DNA from: Byssothecium circinans
Lineage: Eukaryota; Ascomycota; Dothideomycetes; Pleosporales; Massarinaceae
Length of the DNA: 64,000 nt
Direction of reading: 5' to 3'
NCBI GenBank assembly: GCA_010015675.1
Contig: ML976977.1
Coordinates: 474,218-538,217, forward strand
In this document: in pieces, positions 45,131-55,511 of the stretch
Layout of the letters: every line of letters begins with the position of its first letter
Numbering within the stretch: the first letter of the stretch is position 1
Program-made: the position numbers and the translations under genes
Notes under the pieces: generated by a model
Told to the model about the DNA's origin: nothing
Database searches by the model: none
What the model saw: only the letters and a program-made list of their open reading frames with translations

Positions 45131-45382
45131 ATGCCAAACCCAAACCCAAAGCCACTTTCTCACTTCCGGACCAGCGGGACCCAAACTTCCGGCCAAACTG
45201 TCCTCTCCCCTCCCCCCAGAAAAGGAAATGAAGAACCGAACACAAAAAAACCTTCTTTTAATTTTCCAGAAGCCGGATCCCGCATCCAGTACGCTGCACC
45301 CCGGAAATGGGTAAAGTCTGCAGTACATGTAGTACGGGGGGGTTGGCAAAGACAGGGCTATTGGTTCGCTGCGTTGAATTAA
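45131..45382 (+). CDS. possible small protein, 83 aa, unrecognised
   Basis: A plus-strand ATG at 45131 follows about 100 bp of CT/CA-rich sequence resembling a fungal 5' leader and opens 83 codons. The product is Pro/Ser/Thr-rich at first, then has a more ordered basic tail (RIQYAAPRKWVKSAVHVVRGG). No domain is recognisable and the opposite strand is also open, so this could be chance. Confidence 0.3.
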   Translation: MPNPNPKPLSHFRTSGTQTSGQTVLSPPPRKGNEEPNTKKPSFNFPEAGSRIQYAAPRKWVKSAVHVVRGGWQRQGYWFAALN

Positions 45383-45809
45383 GCGTGACGGTTTTAGTGC
45401 CTTGATCCTTGTGCGTGGATCCTGGTTTGTGGACGATACGAGGCTGGGGTAGGATGTGTGGCTTGGTGTATGCAAGAGAAGGTTCTTTAATTTAGGTGGA
45501 TTGATTGAGGGGTGGGAGATTGCGTTGGAGTTTGGATGGGAAGGGGGTATGGGGGAAATGGTGAGTCGGGGGGGAGGAGAGGGGGAGGAGAGGGGCACGG
45601 TTGGCTGTGAAGTGGTATTTAGAGGTGGGAAGCAGAGATGTTTTGTGTTTTTGAATTTTCAAGGCTGGCAAACTTGCTGCTGCGCCTGTGGATTGTATTT
45701 GATTGGTCAGCAAGACCTCGTCACTACCAGTCTCTCTACATGCAACCCAATCACTACCGTTGCCAGGCACATTCAGAGATGCAGTGTACTGTGCACCTGA
45801 TACAAACTC
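45383..45809. other. intergenic, no gene seen
   Basis: Purine-rich on the plus strand between 45.5 and 45.6 kb. The open frames are low complexity. Confidence 0.45.
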
Positions 45810-46440
45810 TCAGTCTTTTCCATTGACAGGCGCCCACTCACGCAGAGCCAATCTATGATCGACAACGGCATACTTCGCTTCTGTCTGCATATGAAACAGT
45901 ATCCTATCCAAGCCCTGTATTCTGCGAAACTCCTCTAATCTCCACGCCTGAGTCACGCACGGCTGCAGTGAAGCATCTGCGGAGAACCCTTCTCGAAGGA
46001 GGGATACTACCCCTGCCAATGCATAGCCGGTGGGTATTAACCGTGCCTTACATCTGCGAACGAGAATGCAGAATGCACCGTGCACCAAATCAGTAAGGCA
46101 CATGCGCTGTCGGCCGCACAGTGGCATACCGTAGACTGGGTCGAGGACAAGATATGGCGTAATTTCCTGGTTGCAAGTTCAAGGCAGGCCGCAGCGATGG
46201 TCTTATCGTCATATAATTCGCTGATATAGACCGGGCGCGTACATGTGATAAGTCGCATACAGATACGCATCGGCGCGTGCCTTCATATCTCCCCGAGCAG
46301 AGACCTCCGCGTACGTGAACATGCGGGTTCGGAGAAAGCGGCATTCGTGGATGATTTCATGTTTTAGCCTGTGGAGGACTCCTTGGAAGCTCAGTGTATC
46401 AGTGATTGCGCATTGTTTGATCGTGTGATTTCCGGCAGGA
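45810..46440 (-). other. coding-like stretch downstream of the Zn2Cys6 gene
   Basis: On the minus strand three successive frames read like folded protein. They are a first part with HEIIHECRFLRTRMFTYAEV, a second with YDDKTIAAACLELATRKLRHIL and a third with VTQAWRLEEFRRIQGLD. A 46-nt GTATCT...ATCAG intron would join the first two in phase. I could not join the second and third without a frame break, and found no convincing start codon. It could be a separate gene with introns I cannot place or a relic. I know no family for it. Confidence 0.35.
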
Positions 46441-48728
46441 TCAATTGTCGAACTTGAGACCGGCTGTACGCAACCACATTTGCCTCTTGTTCTCAGCCTC
46501 TCTGATCAACTCAGCCGAGAGACGAAGGCTTGGTGCCAGATGTGCGAGGCGCTCCATCTCGTGTATGACGTTGGCAATGATATCGTCCATGGTGGTGGGT
46601 GGAGGAAGAAGGGCGGAGAGGGAGGGGCACATTGTGGCGCCCATGACAAGCAGAGTTTGAGAAATGATACTGTTGGATTATCAGCCAGTGTTCATCAGAA
46701 TAAAGCAATGCACTTACGAGAGGGCACCTTGGAATAGGTAAGGAAGGTGTCCTGCATGGTGCGCCGTAATGTACTCCAGCTGCCGAATGCAAGCTTCTAA
46801 ACACTTGTGGCAATTATCCTGCACCCCCGAGTCCATAGCCAGTGACTCGTCCTGTAACACTAGGAGAATGTAGGGACGGAATATGATGGTTCGGCAGGCA
46901 AAGTATCGTAGTCTTAGTACCGTTTGAACCGGATTTTGCAGTGGGACTCTGTCCAGCGGGAACTGCATCGCCGGAGGAAGTCCCGCATACCACTGGTTTA
47001 GCTGGTAATCTAATTCCAGGACCAGTGGATCTAGTTGTGTTATTGATGTTACTGCGGGTGACTTTGCGAAGTTAGATGTTCGTTGATAGAGCATCGAGCT
47101 CACTCTATTGAGTAGCCTCCGTAGAGCGATTTCGGCAAGGAAATACCATAACTCGTCTCGACCAACAGGCTCCGTGCCAATATCCTCGAAACCCGTGGGC
47201 AACGTAAAAGTGTCTTCAAAGCTCTCGATACCCGAATGCGGTAGGTCTAGTTCTGCTAGTAGGTCGCTGACAATATTGTTAGTCTTGACGCTTTCGGTCT
47301 GGCTAGCACAACTAACCTCTCCATCATCAACGCGTTCCAGTACACCCTCTTGCTGAGTTCCTCCTCCGCAGGTGACACCCTACCAGGGGCACTCAGTAGA
47401 AGTTGTATCTTCATGCTTGCGCTTGAAAGGACATTCCAAGCTTCTACCGGTCGTGCAAGATATACCAAATAGGCAGACGCCAGAATCTGACATTGCGCGG
47501 CCAACATGTTGTTCCTAGTCATCAAGCTAGGAAGAAGAGCCCATGCAGCAGCAAAGTATGCCAGTCCTGGAGGGTCTTTATCCGGGGATTGCTGCGAGAT
47601 GCTGCCCATACTTCCAGCGTGGCCAAGAGCGAGTACAAGGAGCACTATGCAGCTTTCTGCGCCCTCTCGAAAGCCGCGAGACAGAGCAGTCTGATAATAG
47701 CTTGTCCATGTATACGGGTTCAGACACGCGTAAAAGACGTTTACGCGCTCAAAAAATGCTTGGACATATGCACCGGTGTTGGAGAGATCGAGTCCCAAGG
47801 ATGTGCCAAGGCAAAGTGGTTCGCGACTCATTTCTAGCTGGAGCAGAATCTTGGGGTCATACGGCCGAGAAACAAGCTCGCGTATCATCGGTGACAGCAG
47901 CAAATTCAAGGCGGCCGTTGTGTGCGTCTTTGGCATGGTGGAGATGTTCGATGCGGTGCTCCATGTTCCAATGCCGTTGATGATTGGTTGGATCGCGCCT
48001 AGGTTAGCCATGTTGCCGGCGGATCGGGCGAGGAAGTCGTCACTCGTGGAATTACTTGCGGCCGGCGAATGTGTGGCTAGTGCCAACCCGTTTGCGAGGT
48101 TCGTCTGGAGTAGTCCTTCAATACGATTTAAATGTTCGAGAATCAGCTTGTCGCCCGCGTCCAGCTTGATCCCTGGCTCTCGGTAGACACACTCTGCGTT
48201 GAGCTCTGTACAAAGCCTGCATTTCGGTCTTGTCCCATCGCAGCGAGACTTTCTTGAACGACATATTTCACACTAGTCCCACAGTCAGCCTCTGAACGCA
48301 GGCGTATTTGAACATTGTCGCCGTACCGCAATGGTGGCACGCCGGCGCGGATAGTCAATGGTATCTGTACTGGGGCGCTTCTTTGCGGTCGCACGAGGCT
48401 CAATACCATTTGCGCTATTGCTGGTGGGAGGGACGCCGTTGGGTGCGGTGGATGTGGTTTCGCTGGACATCTCTCGATCGGTACTAGACGACTGAGACAT
48501 GTTGCGCGGTCGTTTCCTGAAATTACCGTTCAAGATGCCGTTCGTGGGGCCGAAGCCAGTCGGCGATTCGAGAAGATGAGGAGACGTGAGGGCGGTCTTC
48601 AGAAGAAAACTGTTCGCGTCCGGCAGGGTGGAAAGAGAAAGGCAGAAGGAGTCTCGCAGAAATCGACTATTGTTTGTCGCTGCTGACGCTGCTGGACTAA
48701 CATCTGGCGAAGGCGTTGCGGTAGCCAT
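46441..48728 (-). CDS. Zn2Cys6 transcription factor
   Basis: Four minus-strand exons, 48728-48327, 48272-47317, 47266-46718 and 46669-46441, encode 711 residues. Introns are 54, 50 and 48 nt and in phase. A disordered Ser/Thr-rich N-terminus of about 130 residues leads into the zinc cluster: exon 1 ends in RRRATIA and exon 2 begins CEICRSRKSRCDGTRPKC, giving the six-cysteine binuclear cluster at about 135-163. A short linker helix follows, then the fungal-specific regulatory domain (about 250-650) with MMES-DLLAELDLPHSGIE spanning the second intron. It is expected to act as a nuclear DNA-binding regulator at CGG-containing sites; targets are unknown and no cluster of candidate target genes is adjacent. 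The frame is open upstream to 48860, but the ATG at 48728 has the more natural N-terminus. Confidence 0.9.
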
Positions 48729-50450
48729 GATTGGCGGACGGGGTAGCGGCGACAAGGGAGCCTGCACGTCCACCAAAGCAACTGCGGTGTGCGACAATTG
48801 AAAATGGCTGTAAAAGCAAGTGAGGCAGAGAGAGTGTGAGACTCGTCTTTGTAGTACCATGGGGGAGTCTCGCGTGGTAGCCGCGGCTGGGAGAGAGACG
48901 GAGAAATCAAAGCATACCTAGGTATAACATGGTGGATCTTGCATCCCTCGCTTCGTTCTTTGCCCTCGGTGGAGGTACGGACCAAGCCAGAGCGAGATGA
49001 GATGAATGAGTGGTGCGAGTGCGAGTGCGGGGTCCGGGGTCCGGGGTCAGCACATCTCATGCAGATAATCAAAATGGTGGAAACCACCACTGCACAGTTT
49101 AAATTGAGCCCAGCGTCATCGCAAGTTGCAGGTCGCAGGTCGCAGGAACGTGTGGAAGGTACGAATGAGATTAACGTGCTCGACACCTACGAGAAGCACA
49201 CAGCTACTCACGAAGCCCATGCGGAGGATCCAGACTCGTTGGTTGTCCGCTCTGTAGGCCGGTCTAAGGGTCTAAGCGCCACGAATACAGGCTAATAAGA
49301 CTTGTCGCTTATATCTCACCTCTGGAATACCCACATGTAGAAAGGCAAGCTTCGATATTGCCGCCAAGGTCAGGAAAGTACTGCTCCAGGGGCTGTGGAC
49401 AAATGAGAAGTTCAGGGTCCCTGGTCATGGAAGACTTCTAGAAAAGAAGGCTGAGGTCGGTGGTCTGGCATACGTCTTTCCCCAATGCGGTAAGCGTCCG
49501 AACTGCGCGTTAACCTTACCGATGGTGTACAGCCATTGAATATAGAGAGTCAGGTGTGTTCCAGCGCGGTAGATTAAGTGATATGTGGTCGATCCCTAGG
49601 TGCCGCTATATCTGAAGTTGGGCGAAATGTAAGGGAAAGGCTATACCTTTCACGAGACCATCGAGCCTGCATCTCTAGTGGGCTATCTTGATGGACCCGA
49701 ACGCCACGCTGAGGCAAATGCAGTTCGTGCAGTTCGAGGGCTCAGTATTGGGTTGTCATCTTGTATCTGTCAGGTATTTTGAATTCATCCCTGGGCGTGC
49801 TTCTTCGTACAAGACATAGCCGGCATGATAAATCATGGGACGTTGACATTGAGTAGATCGCCATGTATCCTCGTATAATCTCGAGATGTAGAGAATATCA
49901 CCTTTCGAGTAGATAGTGATGCGACGCACGATTCGACGGTCTCATATGGGCAACACATATCGATGGTGGCGATGTACTATGTGTCGAACTCCTCGCGTTT
50001 TGGCTTTGAAATACGATCCTGTACAACTGGTGATGGGAAGCAGTAGCGCGTCCAAAATCGATGATGTACTTCCGATGGCGTCAAACTTGTCGTAGCTAGA
50101 ATACCGGTATTTAGTTTCTGCTGCGAATTATCTTCCACTTACTGTTCGCCGACGAAACAGCAGTGAAGTGGCTTCCAATGCTGCTAGCTTGCGTATTCGA
50201 GAACCACATGCACCATCTTGAATGTGTGCTGCGAACGTGGAGGCGTTGCCAAACACGATCCATCGCACCTGTGAAGCAGTGCGGTCGTTAATACCTTCCT
50301 CGTTTCACAAAGTTGTTTACCCAATGACGTCGCTTGTCAGGTTGCGACACAAACAAACGACATCTCTCCCTCCACGAGCGAAGAACGGCGATCTGAATGT
50401 TAGTAACACAAAAGACTACAAGCCAAATTCAACACATCGACGAAGCGAAT
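48729..50450. other. gene-poor region, one coding-like stretch
   Basis: This contains the promoter of the Zn2Cys6 gene and then about 1.5 kb without a clear gene. At 49336-49539 one plus-strand frame is open for 67 codons and has a protein-like composition (VRKVLLQGLWTNEKFRVPG), but it lacks a start codon and splice sites. Nothing else is evident. Confidence 0.4.
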
Positions 50451-50897
50451 ATGAACGACAGGAACCAGCGGAAGAATGAGGCGGAGACAGCGTCTGTGAG
50501 TGATATAAGCTAGGGAAAGCATGCGAAGCTCACAAGTTCTCAGTCCCCCGAAGCAGCACAGCACACTCAAGAGGAAAATGCCGGAAGCTATGAGGGAGTC
50601 ATGCCACATGGCACAACATCTGCTCTTCAGGATGTCGCCAAAGGTGTGAAGGATGTTGTTGCGGTGGCCGCTACAGAAGCCATAGCCTGGGCTAATGCGA
50701 AAGTCGATAAGCTTTCTGAGAAGAAGGAAGACGGAACTGGTCCTTATTCTTCTCCTGCAACCTGTGTTCCAAGCGACTTCGATTGCATTGCGTCCGGCGT
50801 TCTTCCGGCGATGCCTGCGGAAAATGCCGCCAGAAAGGATTCCAAGCAGGAGGGATCGGGAAATACCGACGATGATGGACCAACTGAGAAGAAATGA
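50451..50897 (+). CDS. small hydrophilic protein, unknown function
   Basis: Two exons, 50451-50495 and 50544-50897, encode 132 residues across a 48-nt intron with a GTGAGT donor. The protein has no signal peptide or membrane segment. Residues about 50-78 (ALQDVAKGVKDVVAVAATEA) form an Ala/Val/Lys amphipathic helix reminiscent of LEA-like or stress proteins. The rest is Glu/Lys/Ser/Gly-rich and likely disordered, ending in TEKK. The model rests on the matching splice phase and on composition. An additional upstream exon is possible. No family is recognised. Confidence 0.5.
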
Positions 50898-51395
50898 GGG
50901 AGCGGAGGCAACGGAAGTTCATTCTTGATGACCGGATATCAGTCGAGAGCGGTATGCTAGCGAGTGCTTGGTGTTGATGGTTGGTCTCAGAACGGAGTTG
51001 CAGCATAATGCAGCCCAGTCTGGCTACTGGTATGCTACATACACAGCTATGAGCTCGAATACAGAACATATTCAACTTCAGCGTGTTTCGAAAATGAGAA
51101 AATGTCGAAACGTGAGCGAAGCACTGCATAGAGAGAATGAATATATGAGATGAATACCATTACTTGATTCCAGGGCTTCGTCCAGTCATCTTTCGGCGAC
51201 TCTTATCCACCTCGGACGTTCCTTCCTCCACTGCCTCGTGGCTACCTTTTTAGCAAGCGACGAGAACGCAAACCTTGATCAACATCACGCACACTTCCAA
51301 GCCACCTCTCATCCTTTTCGACCGTACTTTTTCGCGGATATTTCAGCTCAACCCAACCCTCGCTCTCACACCGTGTCACTCGTTAATCGATCAAG
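50898..51395. other. intergenic, no gene seen
   Basis: This is 3' sequence of the small hydrophilic protein gene followed by the CT-rich promoter and leader of the PIG-L-type gene. No further gene is visible. Confidence 0.5.
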
Positions 51396-52420
51396 ATGTT
51401 CACGTTCCATCTTTCCCGCTCTTTCCTAGCCATGCTGCTCGTATCACTTGCCTTTGCCGAAGATTTCTCGAGAGGGCAGGCTTGCAAAGGGTAAGATCTC
51501 TGTGCTCCGGACATACTGCATGACTAATACAGCGAGCAGCGGCACCATATACTTCAGCGCTCATCCGGTCGACAGTCTTCTATACCAGCAGCCAGATCTC
51601 TTCCACGACTTCTACGTCTACAAGTGTCTCTTGTCCGTCGTTTTCACTACAGGCGATCGAGGCATTGGTGGAAATTCCTCGCAGTCGCTCGAGGTCGGGC
51701 TGGAAGCAGCATACGCATACATGGCCGGCGCTTCGGACAAGAACATCTGGGAGGAGACCATCGTACAGATCAACGACTACAATGTGACTAAGAGGAATCT
51801 CAAGGGTACGCCGACAATACAGATTCTTTATCTGCGCCTGCCGGATGGCGCTTCGGACGGAGGGGGATACAGGGTGACCCATAGTCAAAGCTTGAAGAAG
51901 CTTTACCAGGGTAATATCCGTTCAATCACCACGGCCGACGGCGAATCAACATATACGCTTCGGTCATTGATGGACCTCGTTGCTAGTGTAATAAAGCAGA
52001 GCGAAGCGCAAGAGATTCGAGTGCTGGACTTCAAAGCTCCTGTACCGAATGATGGGGAGCTCGACAGTGAGCATGCGGACCACGCTATCTCTGCAAGACT
52101 TGTTATGGATGCGGTTAATGGGGAGCATATCCAGGTGTATTTACGGGGGTAAGGTTTCTTCCTCGCAATCTCCATTGTTGCTGACCATCAACAGGTATGC
52201 CGGCAACTTCATGCGTCATCTTGACCCCACAATGAATGCGACTCATTCGGATTTTTTCATCAAGGCGGATACGTTCTTCCAATATGCAGAACATGACAGT
52301 CATATCTGTCACACGCACGAGGAATGCTACAACCAGTTCCAAGAACGATCTCCTGATGGCCTTTCACAGGACGTGAAGTATGTCATTAACTGGCTGGAAC
52401 GGGAGTACTGGGTTTCGTAG
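51396..52420 (+). CDS. secreted PIG-L/LmbE-fold protein, catalytic base altered
   Basis: Three exons, 51396-51490, 51540-52148 and 52195-52420, encode 309 residues. Introns are 49 and 46 nt with CTAAT and CTGAC branch sites. Residues 1-21 are a signal peptide ending AFA. The body matches the GlcNAc-PI de-N-acetylase/LmbE fold. It has TIYFSAHPVDSLLY at about 34-47, VVFTTGDRG, a AAYAYMAGA helix, and EHADHA near 209-214. Family members deacetylate N-acetylglucosaminyl substrates with a zinc held by His, Asp and His. His40, Asp43 and His213 keep these positions. The catalytic-base aspartate of the AHPDD motif is Val42 here, so hydrolytic activity is doubtful. The usual RE pair after TAGD is also not kept. 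Role is unknown; it may bind a sugar without hydrolysing it. Confidence 0.85.
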
Positions 52421-53008
52421 CGTTGATTCGGGCAGCATGGTGTCTTGTCCAGAAATATCGGGCGGTGGATGTGAAGGATTGAAAACTGTCGTTCTCGTCA
52501 TATTAGCAATATGTGTCTGATTTGAAAGGGGCAATATTGCAGGTCAATGAAGAATAAAATCCGCTCTAATACAACACTCGATCCCATTCACATGTGGCGT
52601 TGGCCTCTCCCGATTGCGGACAGAACGGAATCCCTCCATAAACCGCATACCTGCCATAGGAGTCTGCGCGTATAATGGCGTTTTTTGGCCTTCACAGTCT
52701 TGCGATGCTCGTGCAGGGTGTTGCAGCGATGGAGGCGTGGTGAAACATTGAAGTGCCTCCTGGCACGTGGAAACGCGAACCTGGTCAGCGCGCTAGTCCA
52801 TTTCCGGTATTACCGGATCCGAGCTCAAAACAACGATCAATGTTTAAGCTCCCGACTCAATTCAACACAGTTGCGCCAACCACAACAGCAAATCCCCCGC
52901 CAAACCCGTGCTATGGTGCAAACAACCCTCTAAAGGCGACAACTCTCAGCGCCGGATAATCGCGCATTACCCAGCATCAACCAAACGCCGATCAGAAAGC
53001 ACCAAACA
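52421..53008. other. intergenic, no gene seen
   Basis: The interval holds the 3' region of the PIG-L-type gene and the MAD1 promoter. A chance frame at 52685-52933 ends before MAD1 and has no protein-like features. Confidence 0.5.
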
Positions 53009-55141
53009 ATGGCTTCAAGAAACCAACCAACCTTCAACCTCTTCTCCGGCGCCCCAGAATCGCCTCCGACAGTCCGCGAACCTTTGCGCCAGACTTTCAA
53101 AACCACTTTCCGCGCCTCGCAAAATGCGCCGCACACGGTTGTGCCCGCCGACCCAGTCAACGAAGACCTCCGAGCGCAGATCAACACCCTCCGCTATGAA
53201 CTCGAGACAGCCAAACAAGAACAAGAAAGGGTGAAGCTCGAGCATGATGCCGAGGTTCGAGACCTGCAAAACCGTGCCGATGCAGAGTATAAGAAGGCGC
53301 AACAAGCGGAATCGGCGAACAACCTCACGGCGAAGAAGCACGAGGCATTGCGAAAGGAGATGTCGGAGAACCAGACGCGGAATGAGAACGAGAGGTCAGA
53401 TCTGCAGCGAAGATTACGGACCTCACAGGACAAGGCTCAGCAGCTGCAAGAGGACGTCGATGAGTTAAGGGAAGAGCTTGCATCGACACAACGGCAGAAT
53501 GAGCACCGGTACAAGACACTGCAGACGGAGCATAAGGCGCTGAAAGACTCTGTAGAGGATATCAAAGGGGATGCGGATGCAAAAGTCAATGCCATGCAAA
53601 CAACACAGCGAAAGCTGGCTCAAAAGGAGGAGGAGGTAGGAGAGCTAGAGGCAGAAGTTTTACGGCTCAAAGCAGTCACCGGCGATGTGGAAACAATATC
53701 AGTTATCAAGAAGGAGTTGTCGGAGCAGGTTACACACATCAAGAAACTGGAGACCCTCACTCGGGAGCAGAATGCGGAGCTCAAGCAGCATCGCAAAAAG
53801 CAGAAGGCTATTGAGGTAATCGAGGAAGAGAAGCGCTCGCTACAGACAAGGCTTCGTCTGGTGGACGACCTACAAAAACAGCTCAACGAGGCAGAGCGCC
53901 GAAAGCAGAACCTAGAGGACGAGCACAACTCATGGACTTCTTACCTGGAGAACGAAGCAGAGTCTGACCAACAATTCGAGACACCTGAGGACCTTGCCAG
54001 GGCCTTCATCCAAGTCCGCTTCGAAAAGACGGAACTTTTGGACCGACTTGGACAGATCCAGCCCGAGCTCACAGTCAAAGAATCCAACATACAAGCTTTA
54101 GAAGACGAGAAAGCAAAACTACAAGCTGAAATCCAGCAATTGAAAACCTCAAACAGCAACGCACCAAACTCGACTGAAACCAAAGCACGCGCAAGGCTAG
54201 AACGCCAAAAGGTCCTGATGACGAAGGAAGTCGACTTCCTCCGCGCGCAGATCAAGGCTTTCGACGAAGAGGAGCGGGAGTTGCATCCGGAGTCTTATGA
54301 TGCTGCAAAGACTGATCGTGTCAAAGAGATGGAAGATCTCGTTGACCAATACCGAAAAGAGTTAGAGACCTTGCAGAAGGAGTTCAACAGCATTGAGCAG
54401 CCCGCGTCCGTTGCCGCTGGACAGAAGCGTCCCCTCGAAACGGACGAGCCAGATGAGCGCGTTGGCGAGCTTCGTCGCAAGAACAGGCAGCTGCAGGATG
54501 ATAACACCGCAATGCAGAAACGCATCAAGCTCGTCGAAACGGAGTACAAAGCGCAAAACTCACAACTTAGGAAACTAAAGGAGGTATCACGGACACGAGT
54601 GCTCGAGTTCAAAGCCAACCCCACTGCAGATGCAGAAGCCTTAAAGCTGAGCACAGTTCGTACACTGCGTGAGGCCAACGCTCAACTGCTCGCGCAACTA
54701 CAAGGCGCCGCTCCAAACAACATAGTTTCAGCCGCAGTCCTCACCTCGACGCAAGATGAGCTCTCAGAGGCCCGAAACCAAATCGCCTCCATGGAAAAGA
54801 AGACTAAGCGTCTCAAGCAAATCTGGACTGCAAAGTCCCTCGAGTTCCGGGAAGCCGTTGCATCCATCTTGGGCTGGAAGCTTGATTTCATGCCCAACGG
54901 CCGCGTCAAAGTCACGTCCATGTTCAAGCCTGCCGATGAAGATAGCGAGAATTCGATCGTATTCGACGGAGAGAACGGGACGATGAAAGTTAGCGGAGGC
55001 GAACAGTCAGTGTTTGCCGGAGAGATCAGGGATCAGATCGTGTATTGGGTGGAAGGGAGGAAGGAGATTCCTTGCTTCCTGGCGGCTTTGACGTTGGAGT
55101 TTTGGGAGAGGAAAAATGGAGATACTACGAGACAATTGTGA
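53009..55141 (+). CDS. MAD1: spindle assembly checkpoint protein Mad1
   Basis: A single-exon gene of 710 residues. After a short Pro/Thr-rich N-terminus, residues about 50-600 are almost continuous coiled coil, with heptads rich in Glu, Lys, Gln and Leu. The C-terminal globular domain (about 625-705) has the family signature ILGWKLDFMPNGRVKVTSMF and ends in FLAALTLEFWERK. Mad1 sits at nuclear pores and unattached kinetochores and recruits Mad2 to start the checkpoint signal. A Mad2-binding segment should lie near residues 470-500, around GQKRPLE; I infer this from position only. Length matches other fungal Mad1 proteins. Confidence 0.93.
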   Translation: MASRNQPTFNLFSGAPESPPTVREPLRQTFKTTFRASQNAPHTVVPADPVNEDLRAQINTLRYELETAKQEQERVKLEHDAEVRDLQNRADAEYKKAQQAESANNLTAKKHEALRKEMSENQTRNENERSDLQRRLRTSQDKAQQLQEDVDELREELASTQRQNEHRYKTLQTEHKALKDSVEDIKGDADAKVNAMQTTQRKLAQKEEEVGELEAEVLRLKAVTGDVETISVIKKELSEQVTHIKKLETLTREQNAELKQHRKKQKAIEVIEEEKRSLQTRLRLVDDLQKQLNEAERRKQNLEDEHNSWTSYLENEAESDQQFETPEDLARAFIQVRFEKTELLDRLGQIQPELTVKESNIQALEDEKAKLQAEIQQLKTSNSNAPNSTETKARARLERQKVLMTKEVDFLRAQIKAFDEEERELHPESYDAAKTDRVKEMEDLVDQYRKELETLQKEFNSIEQPASVAAGQKRPLETDEPDERVGELRRKNRQLQDDNTAMQKRIKLVETEYKAQNSQLRKLKEVSRTRVLEFKANPTADAEALKLSTVRTLREANAQLLAQLQGAAPNNIVSAAVLTSTQDELSEARNQIASMEKKTKRLKQIWTAKSLEFREAVASILGWKLDFMPNGRVKVTSMFKPADEDSENSIVFDGENGTMKVSGGEQSVFAGEIRDQIVYWVEGRKEIPCFLAALTLEFWERKNGDTTRQL

Positions 55142-55511
55142 AAGTGTGGGGTCTAGCTGTAATTATGGCATCGCATGGCAAGGTGTTTGGGTGCATGCTT
55201 GAATCTTGCATTTTCTGAGGGTGGTTCTGGTTGCTAAATTTCACATGGCTGATATATACCAAGACATATTAACATTTATACATCTACTCAGACTTCAAAC
55301 TTGGATAGTTATCTTGCACTACAGCTATGCGAAAGTGTCTGTACATGTGCATCGGCACATACGAAGGGTAGCTAACTAACTCTGACCTAGTCTCACACCC
55401 TTCCCGCATTAGCGTACCGTGCTATCGATAAGCGCCTGGTGAAAATATCGCCTGCGGAAAAGTTCAACTTTTAACCATTCGGGATACGCGTTACAACTCA
55501 CAACAATTAAC
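55142..55511. other. intergenic MAD1/DBP3, no gene seen
   Basis: A 370-bp AT-rich interval with the MAD1 3' region and the DBP3 promoter. No open frame of note. Confidence 0.5.

Noticed and set aside
48599..49186. 195-codon minus-strand ORF upstream of the Zn2Cys6 gene
   Set aside because: It overlaps the first exon of the transcription factor in another frame and has the composition of untranslated promoter sequence.
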